A DNA stretch of 11,026 nt from Bisporella sp. PMI_857 (Eukaryota; Ascomycota; Leotiomycetes; Helotiales; Helotiaceae): positions 1 through 11,026 of the forward strand of contig JAJSPD010000269.1 in NCBI GenBank assembly GCA_021307315.1. The letters run 5' to 3'. The position numbers and the translations under genes are program-made. Positions 1 to 7,844 of this stretch are shown here, one piece after another (the first letter of the stretch is position 1; each line of letters opens with the position of its first letter). Under the pieces are notes generated by a model. The model was not told the DNA's origin and did no database searches. It saw only the letters and a list, made by a program, of their open reading frames with translations.

Positions 1-150
1 GTGGAACGCTCTTAGCAAATAAGGAACGTACTTTAAGTCAGAAAGCTAAATACTACTCGGGGTCTTTCCAGCTTACTCAGCGAGCTCTGTACTTGAGCTT
101 CCTACGCTTTAGCTTGCAGGCAGCAGCTTCTTCCAGTTCCTACTTCAGCT
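1..150 (-). pseudogene. Chromodomain relic at the C-terminus of pol
   Basis: The minus-strand frame starting at 118 reads KLKRRKLKYRAR, a stop, VSWKDPE, a stop, then Y. This is the signature of a chromodomain (KYRVKW-x-G-x-x-DPEWYP type), with both stops at positions where Trp is normal (TGG to TGA at 77-79, TGG to TAG at 53-55). Chromodomains bind methylated histone tails through an aromatic cage; here Tyr (89-91) remains while a cage Trp is lost. The domain runs to the window edge, so its true end is not seen. It follows the integrase tether in the usual chromovirus order. Confidence 0.8.
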
Positions 151-159
151 CGTTTTCGA

Positions 160-450
160 CAACAATTGGCTCAGCTTTTTTCCGCAATTTGTCCTGGCAA
201 AGAAGTATCTTTTGCTTTACGCAAGCGATCGGCTAAGAACACAAAGTGTATTTTTATAAAGCTCGGAAGCTTATAATCGAAAAAAGTGACTTTTGAGCAA
301 TAATAGCCAAAAGCTTTTTATTTAAGAATCGAGCTTAGCACTAAGCCGTTCTTTGCGCTAGTTCTTTGCTAGCACATAAACGTAATCATTTACGCTAAAA
401 TCCACTGATCGGCGGCGCTTGTTAGCGCTTTTGGCGTAGACCTTTTGTGC
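160..450 (-). pseudogene. Integrase C-terminal (GPY/F-like) tether relic
   Basis: Between integrase and chromodomain the minus strand encodes a segment with SANKRRR, DFSVNDYVYVLAKN, a stop where Trp is expected, then RKERLSAKLDS. After a frame change comes ADRLRKAKDTSLPGQI. In fungal chromoviruses this stretch follows the integrase core, carries the DxVxV...KL pattern and leads through an H-x-VFHxxxLR-like segment to the chromodomain. At least one frameshift and several stops interrupt it. The role (DNA binding and linker) is taken from the family. Confidence 0.7.
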
Positions 451-689
451 TCGTTACAAGCACTTTTTGGCTTTTTCTTATGCTTTATGCATTTTTTTGC
501 GCGTATACTTAAACTTCCTCCCGGTTAAGCTTTTCTTGCGCGTTTTTTAGTGTTTTTTTCGCAAGTTCCTAGTTTTAAAACGTATTCGGCTTATAGCCGT
601 ATTAAACCTCGAACGAAAACATTATTTCTAAACCTTTGTGCAGTAACGTAAACTGCGCGTAGTTTACTATAAAGATCAGTTTCGGCCAG

Positions 690-1140
690 TCGTTCTAATA
701 GTAATTAATAAAAAACTTAAGCCGTAAATCAATATACTGGTTAACAATTTCTGTTTAGCCGTTCGTTTAAAAGTAATATACTGTAAAAAGTTTTAGCTTT
801 ACTTTTAAAATGCGCGTAAACTCGTTCCAAAACGATGAAATAAACTAAAAGCTTCTGTCTGACACTATTGTTTAAAAAGCTTCGTAACGGCAGTAAATAC
901 GCTCGATATATATGCGAGCTATATTCGAATATTTGCCGACTTTGAACAAAAAATCGATACTGCTTGTTTGCAAAATCTATCGATTACTACAAAAAAGTTG
1001 TCGTGCTCGTTTTTTGCTGCAAAAAACGATTTATAATCTATAAACACGTGCTGTTATAGCCGGTCGAGAATCGGAAGCGAGTGCAAATAGCTAAGGTGCA
1101 GTTACGTAGTACAATTGCTTTTCGGCATGCTTTACAGAAG
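690..1140 (-). pseudogene. Integrase relic: zinc-finger CxxC and D,D-35-E core
   Basis: The minus strand shows YVHFCKACRKA, the second half of the HHCC zinc finger (Cys codons 1134-1136 and 1125-1127). Then comes LHSLPI and the catalytic core with VFIDYKSFF (first Asp, codon 1036-1038) and NFFVVIDRFCKQAVSI. After a frame change there is TIVSDR (second Asp, 857-859), SSFWNEF, and a damaged QTDGQTE motif whose Glu (749-751) lies 35 residues after the second Asp, then IVNQYIDLRLK. Integrases insert the element's DNA copy into the host genome. All three acidic catalytic codons are intact, but stops and frame changes make the gene dead. The HH half of the finger, expected at about 1150-1260, was not clearly recognised. 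Confidence 0.87.
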
Positions 1141-1619
1141 TGGACGTAATCGGACACGTCGCTTGAAAAACTTTTTTACTAGTAGTTTTGAGCAACAAAA
1201 AGCTTTGTTTTAAAAATTCTTAAGTACGCTGTCGACACTTGAGCGTAAACTTTATTTAATAACTGTGCGCGAAGCGTTTTTTCTGTTAGTACTACAAGCT
1301 TTTTTTGCTACAAAAGCAGCTTGTTCCGCAAGTCTTAGTTCTGGGCTTTAGCACGAGCTTAAATTCGCATAAGCTTCAGCTCGGTGCTTTTTTTGTTTGC
1401 TATAAGCAGCTGGCTTACTAGATTAAAGTTCTTAGAAGCAAAGCGGTCTTTTTCCGAACGCTCGGCTTGGCTTTCGAATGCAGCTATAAATAGCTGAGCT
1501 AAAATACGGAGATCTACTCGGTCGGGGCTTAACAGAACTTAGTCGCGAGTTTTTTTTTTTAAAGCGTTTTAAAAAGCTACGTTTTGCTTTCTTTTTGTCA
1601 AAGCATTCGCTTTTTCGTT

Positions 1620-2000
1620 AGCTTTTTTTGGACGGTACATAATATTGAAATAAAACTCAGAAAGTATTTCCGCTCAACAAGCTTAGCAACATTCAGCGCT
1701 TTGCTTGTTATAAAATACTCGAGTACTTTGTAGTTAGTAAGCACTTGAATAAAAGAAGTAGTGCTCGCTAAGTCTGCTCGCTACTGTGTTAGCGAGCGTA
1801 CAATAGCTAGCATTTTTTTGTTATGCACTTAGTAATTAAGCTTTGCAAATGCTATAGTTTTCGAAAAGTACTTTACAAAAAGCTATAAGTTTTTAAAGCT
1901 TTTGCGTTGTAAAAACACTTTTGCTACGACTTCGTCGTTTGCGTTTGTTTTTACTAAGCTTTCAAGCTCGTAGTCGTAATACTGCAGCACGGAAGCGACT
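1620..2000 (-). pseudogene. RNase H domain relic of pol
   Basis: One minus-strand frame (first bases 1 mod 3) gives YYDYELESLVKTNANDEVVA. After a gap come VKYFSKTIAFAKLNY, a stop, VHNKKMLAIVRSL, a stop at a Trp position, then RADL and VLTNYKVLEYFITSKALN. This is the Ty3/gypsy RNase H pattern (TDASD..., YSRK, E-L-LAI-V, W, TDHK-LEYF). The first catalytic Asp of TDASD is read as Asn (codon 1943-1945), and the TDHK Asp is also Asn. RNase H would degrade the RNA strand during reverse transcription. It sits directly downstream of RT in the same frame, as expected. Confidence 0.87.
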
Positions 2001-2009
2001 GTCAAAAAC

Positions 2010-3080
2010 TTTTTAAGCAACGCAAATGTTTTTTGGCAATTTTTGTTAAACTTGAAAAAACATTTTTTCTTGTAAGCTGTGTTAAAAGAAATGCTAAGCG
2101 CTTATAATCTTTAATAAAACGCCGGTAAAAGTTGCAAAATCTTAGAAATAACTGTACGCTGCGCACATTAGTTAGCTAAGCTTAAAAAGTAATAGCCGAA
2201 ATTTTTTCAAGGTTTACTTCGATGCTTTTTGTTGTAACTATAAAGCTTAAATACTTAGTACGAGTTACGTAAACTTTGTTTTTCGAATGTTTATTGTAAG
2301 CCGGCAGTTTGTAGCCGATCGAAAACTTTGCGGACATGTTTTACGTGTTACGTTTGCTGTTAAAAAAATCAAAATGTTATTTAAGTAAACTGTGCAAAAG
2401 TTATTTAAATAGTCGAAAACACGCTGTTTATATACTTTTAATACGTAGCCGAGCTGTTCGTCAGGCTAAAAAAAAGCACTTTGCACTTGTAAAAGCCGTA
2501 GCGCGTACAGAATGTCGTAAGCTTTTTTAAGTTAGAATTTATGCGTATACAGTAAAACGCTTAGCGAATATTAAGCTTAGTGTAGATTTTGGCTTTTGCT
2601 AAGCGTGCTAGTGTTTCGTTAATTAAAAAAAGCGAGTGTTGATTTTTTCGAATAATCGAATTGAGCTTGCGATAGTCAATACAAAAACGAAGGCTTTTAT
2701 TTTTTTTTTTGACAAAAAAAACTGAAAACGCAAAAAAAGCTTAGCTTTCGACAATAAAGCTTTTACTCAAATTCTCGAGCAAGTACTTTTTGACAGCGAA
2801 AAGCTTTTCCGTAGTTATTCTGTAAAAAAAGCTGTAGCTTAAAAAATTTAGCTCTGTAAGCTCGATTTTGTAGTTTACTTTAAGACGCAACGGAAATATT
2901 TCGTCGAAAGCTTTTTTCGAAAACGCACTAAAACGATTTCGATAAAACTTAGAAACTTTAGTTTAAACGAAAGCTTCGTTTTTACTGTAGTCTAGCTTTT
3001 TTATTGACACGTAGTTCTTTGAATCAAAAAAGTTGCGAGCTTGGATTTTCCGTTTTTCCAGGATTTAATCGATTTTATGC
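2010..3080 (-). pseudogene. Reverse transcriptase relic of pol
   Basis: A long minus-strand frame carries the ordered Ty3/gypsy RT blocks: [50 protein letters not shown] (about 2710-2660), [20 protein letters not shown], then a stop (2561-2563) where Gln is usual, TRYGFYKCKVLFFSLTN, and KHVRKVFDRLQTAGLQ. The active-site YLDD box survives only as YLNN in a neighbouring frame (2376-2387), and the earlier TKLD Asp is Asn (AAT at 2570-2572). All three metal-binding Asp are therefore lost. A shifted frame at about 2125-2060 carries RRFIKDYKRLA, the conserved block just before RNase H. Multiple stops (for example at 2438-2440 and 2405-2407) show it is long inactive. Confidence 0.9.
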
Positions 3081-3660
3081 AAGCTTGTTGCAAACACTAA
3101 ATTGCTTTTTCGACGCGTGTAAAGCGTGAACGCGAGTATGCTAATAGCGCTATATTTACGCTTATCAAAGTTTTGTCGACAGCTGCTTTCGCCAAAGTAG
3201 CAAGCTTAATACTGTTTTGTTCCGAGAACAGGAATAGCTGCTAGGGCTTAGTTAGTGCTAAAGGACGACCAGTGGCTCGAGCGCTTCGCGCTGGCGGGTG
3301 GGAAGCGCGCGAGCATTGTACTAAGAACTGGGCGCGCGCGAGCTTCGCGCTGAAGGATAAAAAGTGCTTGAGCTTTGTCAGTATCACTAGGAAACGCGCG
3401 AGCTTCGTGCTGGGGAGTAGGAAGCTTTTCCAGCACTGGCTTCGGAGGCTCGTCGAGCTGAACAGTCTTGCTAGGATCGAGGAAACGATCAGAGGCTTTG
3501 CACACGGCGTTGTAGAGCTTCGCGCTCAGCGATAGCTTGCTTTGCGTCGCGCCTGTCCGCATTTTCCTGTGCGCTCTTGTCGGGCGCTTGGGGAGCGAGC
3601 AAGGATTGAGTGACGAAATAAGCCTGTCGAACGATTCTGTAGAAAGAAAACAGTTCGGCT
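3080..3660 (-). pseudogene. Pol linker between protease and RT, partly GC-rich and still open
   Basis: In the same minus-strand frame as RT, codons stay open from about 3655 to 3248, including a stretch of about 105 codons (3562-3248). Downstream it continues past two stops into VFATSLHKID, the usual lead-in to RT. The segment is rich in Ala, Arg, Lys, Ser and Pro and has no recognised fold. Such charged, low-complexity linkers are common at this place in fungal chromoviruses. Unlike the AT-rich DNA on both sides, 3250-3610 is GC-rich and shows little RIP damage. It is not a stand-alone gene: there is no promoter context and it is in register with pol. Confidence 0.65.
3278..3425. repeat. About five degenerate ~30-bp tandem repeats in the pol linker
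   Basis: On the plus strand the core GAGC(T/A)T(C/T)G, followed by a CTG- or CTA-like triplet, recurs at about 30-bp spacing near 3280, 3308, 3338, 3368 and 3398. Most copies are preceded by GCGCGC or a variant. Copies differ by substitutions and 1-2 base indels. In the protein (minus strand) this gives alternating EARARP / EARAFP-like and hydrophobic segments about 10 residues apart. A similar core recurs once more near 3515. Confidence 0.55.
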
Positions 3661-3689
3661 ACTTGATAATTCTATTTTTAACACTTAAC

Positions 3690-4080
3690 TAAACGTTTTG
3701 TTGTTTTAGCTATTTACGCCTAATAATCACGTCGTAAAACCCAGATTAGCAATAAGAAAAAGCTGTTCCGAAAAACGTTTTTCGTCGACAGCAAAAAAAA
3801 GTAATATAACGTCGGTAATAAGCTCCGCGCGCTTGCCGTCGAAGCTTTTTACTTTAATAAAAAAAAAAGTTGAAAACGTCGAGCTTTGCACTTAGTAATC
3901 AGCTGCTCGGCAGCGACTGTAAATTAGAAAAAAGCGTTTGCTCCGGTGTCGATAAAGCCAGAAGTGCTGTAACAATATTTATTCTTTATTAAACTACAAG
4001 AAATTGTAAAAGCATTTCGCCTATAAAGCGACGTAAGTCGAGAATAGCACATTTTTATCTTTTTTTTAGTACGCTCTAAA
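3690..4080 (-). pseudogene. Aspartic protease relic of pol
   Basis: Minus-strand frame 2 mod 3 reads RNAFTIS...GFIDTGANAFF followed by a stop. The DTGA is the retropepsin active-site loop (Asp codon around 3950). The frame then shifts to VKSFDGKRAELITDVILLFF...LFLIANLGF, and shifts again to YDVIIRRK, a stop, L. The last matches the conserved YDVILGRKWL block that closes fungal gypsy proteases. Retropepsins cut the Gag-Pol polyprotein. The catalytic DTG is intact but two frame changes and at least three stops break the gene. Upstream (about 4080-4140) is a Lys/Ser-rich stretch joining it to Gag. Confidence 0.85.
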
Positions 4081-4299
4081 AAGAAACTTTTCTCAGAGCT
4101 TTTTTTTCTCGACTTTTTTTTATTTTCCGAGCTTGAGCTAAGCGACTTTGGTTCTGCAAAGTCTTTGCCAGGCTTAAAAAGCTTAGCTCTAAAGCTTTAG
4201 CGCTGTGTTGGCTTGCGCGGCAAAAAACAGCTTGTAACGTAATGGCTTGTTTTCCGCAGTTGTAGTATATGTTTGCAGTTGCTACTTTTAGAGTTAACG

Positions 4300-5337
4300 A
4301 GCGTTTTTTGCTTAAAAAGGCCGAGCTTTGACAACTGGAAATAAAGTAGCGGCAGTTAGACTTTTGCTCGGCTTTTGGCTTTTCCGAAATGTGCTAGCAA
4401 CAGTTTGAAAAAGAGATTGCCGAAATGAAAATTGCTGAAAAATTGCCGAGCTTGGCAGTACGAAGCCGCTGCTTGGCTGTAGCCGAGTTTGGTACACACC
4501 GTAAGCTAAGCTGCAAAAACTAGCAAAAGTAAGTTTTGTTGATCGACGAATAAAAGCTAGTTGTAATTGAAAGCTCGGCTTTAGCTTTTAAACATGTTTT
4601 TTTGCCGCTTCGAAACTGAATGTTAGCTTTATTTGCACAAAAAAAAACTGTGCTTAAACTTAGCGAAGCTTTTTGAATTTGTTATATAAAGCTTGTAGTA
4701 TTTTTTCCGCTGCTCGATTTGTTCGTTAGCGTCGACTATGCTTATAATAAGCGTTTCGAGCATTTTATTTACAGTTGTATAAAGTATAAGTAACAAATGG
4801 CTTATTTTGTTACTAAAAAGCTTTAAGCTAAGCTTGTTGTTCCTCGAAATAAGTAATTTATTTTGTTTTGCTTAGTTTCGTACATTTTTAAGTAACGCCG
4901 GAAAAAGCCGAATAGCTGGATTTCTAACTTTTGTAAGTAGAATTTATTCCGTCGTCGAGCTTCTGAATATCTTTAACACGAGCAAAATAGAAAAATAAGC
5001 GGAGCGTAGCGTTTCCACTGTCATTTTCGCTTTACTGTACGAAAAAAGTGTCCGAGCTTGAAAGCTGAATAAAAGTGATTCCGAAGTAAACCTGCTTTTT
5101 GTTGCTAACTGTTTTTTTCAAGTCGACGAACTGCGCAGTTTGTAGTCGAGCTTGCTTTTTGCTGGTGGCCAGCTTTTTTTGTATTTGCTGTAAAGTGGCC
5201 TGTATTGCTATTATAGCAAAGTTCTCAGAAAATGATAGTTCTGCTTCGTCGCTTTGAAAAAGCCGGGTTTTAAGCGTGTAGTGCTTCCGAAGTAGTTGCT
5301 GCTGCTTTGCTTTTAGCACGCGTCGTGTGCTGCAAAG
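4300..5337 (-). pseudogene. Gag polyprotein relic (coiled-coil N-part and capsid)
   Basis: Minus-strand frame 0 mod 3 is open from 5337 to 5035 and encodes a Gln/Lys/Leu-rich, probably coiled-coil segment (LKAKQQQLLRKHY ... QATLQQIQKKLATSKKQ). No ATG is present at the head of this frame; the upstream stop is at 5338-5340. After one stop come ARVKDIQKLDDGINSTYKS (codons from about 4980), a stop where Trp is usual, and further capsid-like text. This KLxDG-x-xPTxxxW pattern is the start of the retrotransposon gag capsid domain. A shifted frame near 4740-4600 gives NEQIEQRKKYYKL and KSFAKFKHSFF, like the late capsid helices. A zinc knuckle expected at about 4190-4250 is not convincing. An open stretch at 4497-4312 continues the Gag tail. 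Confidence 0.75.
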
Positions 5338-5358
5338 TCAGCTATTGTCGTGCTTGTA

Positions 5359-5393
5359 ACAAAATAACAAAATAAATAAAATAACAAAATAAG
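5359..5393. repeat. A-rich microsatellite in the retroelement leader
   Basis: A short tandem array of AACAAAAT / AAATAAAAT-like units occupies about 35 bp. It lies just upstream of the Gag frame in the element's own direction. Confidence 0.6.
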
Positions 5394-5505
5394 TGAATTA
5401 AAGGATAGATATAGTATCGAAAGCTTTCTGATTGCGCGGGGCGTAAGCTTACGAGCCGCGGCTTTTTCGAAAAAGGAGAAATAAGCGAGCGCTGCTGTAA
5501 GTCGT

Positions 5506-5525
5506 CGAAAGCTCTCGAGCTTTCG
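5506..5525. repeat. Short inverted repeat (9-bp arms, 2-nt loop)
   Basis: CGAAAGCTC and GAGCTTTCG are perfect inverted copies separated by TC. A related CGAAAGCTT lies near 5418. Together with GGTACGATAT at about 5525-5535 the whole 5413-5535 stretch could fold as an imperfect larger hairpin in the element's leader RNA. Confidence 0.5.
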
Positions 5526-5620
5526 GTACGATATTCTAACCTTCGTAAAGATAAGTATTCGAGCCTTCTCAGAAGATATTAGGCTTTTCCAGGCTGTTGA
5601 TTAAAAAGAGCTATAAATAA

Positions 5621-5792
5621 TGTCACGGCACGAGCTGTGGATCTACAGATACAAGGGCAGCTGTGGTACTATACGAGAATCTATAGCTAAGGAAGGAAAG
5701 GGAGCTCGGGGAGAGCAGGCTATATATACACGAGGAGCTCGGGGAGCTCGCCTAATATGGATCACGTGTGCTTGGGAGCACGCGACGTGACA
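5621..5792 (-). repeat. 5' long terminal repeat of the chromovirus
   Basis: The segment begins TGTCACGGCACG and ends CGCGACGTGACA on the plus strand. The ends are inverted copies of each other, perfect over TGTCACG and 10 of 12 overall, with the canonical TG...CA borders. It lies upstream of Gag at the expected place. It contains a TATA box and several GAGCTC(GGGG)-type repeats. At 172 bp it is short but within the range of fungal LTRs. Base composition is much more GC-rich than the element body and than the outer flank, which changes sharply at 5793. An alternative outer border at 5981 (TGTTACGG on the minus strand) would give a 361-bp LTR. Confidence 0.65.
5721..5730 (-). promoter_or_regulatory. 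TATA box in the LTR (minus-strand promoter)
   Basis: On the minus strand the LTR reads TGTATATATA at this place, inside GC-rich DNA. In an LTR the RNA start would fall some 25-35 nt further on, near 5690-5700, leaving roughly 70-80 bp of R-U5 to the inner edge at 5621. Confidence 0.5.
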
Positions 5793-5981
5793 AAAACTTT
5801 ATATGAGTAAATAGCTTTTTTATTAAATAGAAGCTTTGTGCTCAACTCAAATAGTATTTTTCAGTAGTATACTTGTTATTAGGATCTAGTTTTATATGTG
5901 ATATATTTACTTTTTTCCAGACCGACAACCCTCGGACTAAGATCTTTTATCTATATTGGATCAGCCAATAGGACCGTAACA
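5793..5981 (-). repeat. Possible older LTR end or outer part of the LTR
   Basis: AT-rich sequence with a moderate-GC patch at 5922-5981. On the minus strand it starts TGTTACGGTCC at 5981, a sequence like many fungal LTR starts. TGTTACGG differs from TGTCACGG at the inner LTR edge (5621) by one C/T, so the true LTR could span 5621-5981. Alternatively, TGTTATT at 5874 and GTAACA at 5981 could bound a 108-bp solo relic, but no target duplication flanks it. Undecided. Confidence 0.3.
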
Positions 5982-7163
5982 TGAACCCACATTAATATTT
6001 ATTTTATATAAAATTAATAAACTAAATCGAATTAAACAATTTATTAATAATCGAATATTGCGTTTTTTAACAAGATTTATAAAACAAATATTTTAAATTA
6101 CTTGTTTTGTATAATAAATAACTTATCGGTTAACAACCGGTAAATACCTAGCTGTCTTTTTCAGCCTTGTATTCCAGGCATCTCTGCATGCGAAAAAAAC
6201 GGCCCGAGCTTTATGCACGATATCGATCAATATAAAAACTGGAAATTCACAGCTACCGATAATATATAAACATTTAATTCTACAGCAATAAAATAGCTTA
6301 AAAAAGTGTTTATTTTTTAAAACTATTTCTACTACTTTTCTCGAGTTTAGGTTACTTATTTTAAACGGCTATAGCAGTTATAAAACTACTGGTTTTATGT
6401 ATTTATGTTATTAAAACAACGTACATTTGCTTTTTTTTACTTTTATATACATTATATGTTTTACAACTTTTTGGATTTGTTAGTTTTTTCGTTTTTAAAA
6501 GTTATTATCGATCAGCAGTTAGTTATTTAAACTTTTTGACTAATTCTAGTCTAATTAAAAAGCAAAACTTTTTTGCTTGTTATTAACTAGAAAAAAAGCT
6601 TTATTTGCTAAAATAATCAAAGCTGAATAAAAAGCAACTAGTTTATAGCTAAAATCGATAGCTAAACTTTTTTAAGTTTTTTGCTTTTAAAAAATAGCAA
6701 TTTAAAAAAAGACACTTTACTACCGACGCAATGCTTTAAAAATAGCCCGAAATCGATTTTTTACACATGTTTTCTGTACTTTTTAAAAATCGGCTAAAAT
6801 CAAAGTTTAAATAGCTAAGTTTTAAATACTTAAACAAAACAACTTTTTTACACAAAAACTCTTATTTCGAAAAAATTTAAAAAGATTTAAAAAGCAAAGA
6901 GTATTTTAGCTGATTATAGCTATAAAATACAGTTTTTAGAAGTTCAATTAAAAAAAGCTAAACCAAAAAAAAAAAAAAAGTTAAAACTAGTCTAAATTCG
7001 AAGTTTGTGAACATCGAACAAATCAGGAAAACGCAATTGGCTGCAAAAAAAAGCTATAACTATAAAGAATAATAAAAAGGAGTTTATTGAGTTTGATTCT
7101 ACTTTAGATTGTATTGAAATTGAGTAGTTATTTAATTACAAGTATTTTGGTGGAGTTGATGGT
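5982..7163. other. AT-rich repeat-relic DNA without recognisable genes
   Basis: About 1.2 kb with stops in all frames, many A/T runs (for example 15 A at 6965-6979) and frequent TpA. I looked on both strands for reverse transcriptase, integrase and Tc1/mariner DDE/D patterns and saw none. A small inverted repeat (CGGTT-AACAACCGG) lies near 6126-6141, and a slightly GC-richer patch at 6165-6215. It is most likely an old, heavily mutated transposon remnant. Confidence 0.6.
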
Positions 7164-7165
7164 TA

Positions 7166-7189
7166 CAGTGGGTGGACAAAAGTCTGTGC
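7166..7189 (+). repeat. Left terminal inverted repeat of the Tc1/mariner-type element
   Basis: Starts CAGTGGGTGGAC and ends AGTCTGTGC. It is identical to the reverse complement of 7612-7635; the match breaks at the 25th base. Confidence 0.88.
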
Positions 7190-7611
7190 TCTTTCTAAAA
7201 AGACGCCAAAAAACGCTATTTTACTCCTTTTTACATTGAATATTAAAAGAATTAAAGCGAATTATATAAGTTCGAAATTATAAAAATAAAAGCTTACTTA
7301 TAAATTATACAACATATATAAAATCTAACTTTTTTATAAATAAAACATATAGTTATTTAGTTTTTATTTTGAAGTATGCTTTTTTAAGCTTTTTTATCGC
7401 TTATTTTGGTATAAAATACAACTTTTTTAAATATCGCTTTATTTTTTTATAAATAAATCTTGAAGTACTTATATTAAAAAGTATGAAATTAATTAAAAGT
7501 AAAGCTAAAATAAAGTTTAATAAGTAAAACAATTTTAAAGAAAATAATAATTGTTTTATCCAAAAAGATTTTAAGTTAAAAGTGGGTGTTTTGCTGTAAA
7601 AACACTTTAGG

Positions 7612-7635
7612 GCACAGACTTTTGTCCACCCACTG
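7612..7635 (-). repeat. Right terminal inverted repeat of the Tc1/mariner-type element
   Basis: Exact inverted copy of 7166-7189, followed directly by TA. Both repeats are free of C-to-T changes although the interior is AT-rich. Confidence 0.88.
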
Positions 7636-7844
7636 TACTATTTTAAGCGATCTAAAGGGGGGTGCACGGACTTAGACGCGAGCGAAGACGGGACTCAGTA
7701 TTAACAGAAGAATTTTACCAGTAAAAGCTAGCGTTACGCAGTCTACTACGACAAACTACTGCAAGGAACATATGGAAGTTGGCAGACATGTCCCTCCTTC
7801 AGAGTACGCCGTTCCGCCGTGAGCAAACATGGTTCGAGAGACAT

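Larger units (their letters stand above)
5338..5620 (-). other. Retroelement 5' leader between LTR and Gag
   Basis: This stretch separates the inner LTR edge from Gag and has no open frame. It contains an A-rich tandem run (5359-5393, unit near ACAAAATA), the perfect palindrome CGTAAGCTTACG (5442-5453) and a 9-bp-arm hairpin (5506-5514 with 5517-5525). The primer-binding site should lie directly inside the LTR. On the minus strand the first bases there are TTATTTATAGC, which I cannot match to a tRNA 3' end, so the primer is unassigned; self-priming as in Tf1 cannot be excluded. Confidence 0.5.
1..5792 (-). mobile_element. Degenerate Ty3/gypsy LTR retrotransposon (chromovirus), 3' end off the left edge
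   Basis: Reading the minus strand from right to left gives the full Ty3/gypsy domain order: LTR, Gag, protease, reverse transcriptase, RNase H, integrase and a C-terminal chromodomain. A chromodomain after integrase defines chromoviruses, which in fungi usually target heterochromatin. Every domain is broken by stops and by frame changes. Many stops sit where family members have Trp or Gln, which fits CpA-to-TpA (RIP) mutation on both strands; the frame changes are separate indels. The 3' LTR and polypurine tract would lie left of position 1. The element cannot make working protein. Family and orientation are firm; the lineage inside Ty3/gypsy is not assigned. Confidence 0.9.
7166..7635. mobile_element. 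Tc1/mariner-type non-autonomous element (MITE-like), 470 bp
   Basis: Perfect 24-bp terminal inverted repeats lie at 7166-7189 and 7612-7635, starting CAGTGGGTGGAC. Both are flanked by TA (7164-7165 and 7636-7637), the target duplication of the Tc1/mariner superfamily. The interior is very AT-rich and too short and too interrupted for a transposase gene (usually about 1 kb or more), so any movement would need a transposase from elsewhere. It lies about 210 bp past the stop codon of the neighbouring minus-strand gene and marks the left edge of the GC-rich island. Confidence 0.85.

Noticed and set aside
2336..2530. 64-codon plus-strand open frame
   Set aside because: It lies antisense to the reverse transcriptase relic, whose conserved blocks read on the minus strand; composition and lack of family match show it is a shadow.
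3272..3535. 87-codon plus-strand open frame in the GC-rich patch
   Set aside because: It is antisense to the pol linker; the openness comes from GC-rich repeats. The minus frame is in register with RT and is the better explanation.
4190..4250. CCHC zinc knuckle of Gag
   Set aside because: A Tyr-Lys-rich stretch sits where a knuckle belongs, but the Cys/His spacing cannot be shown in any one frame.
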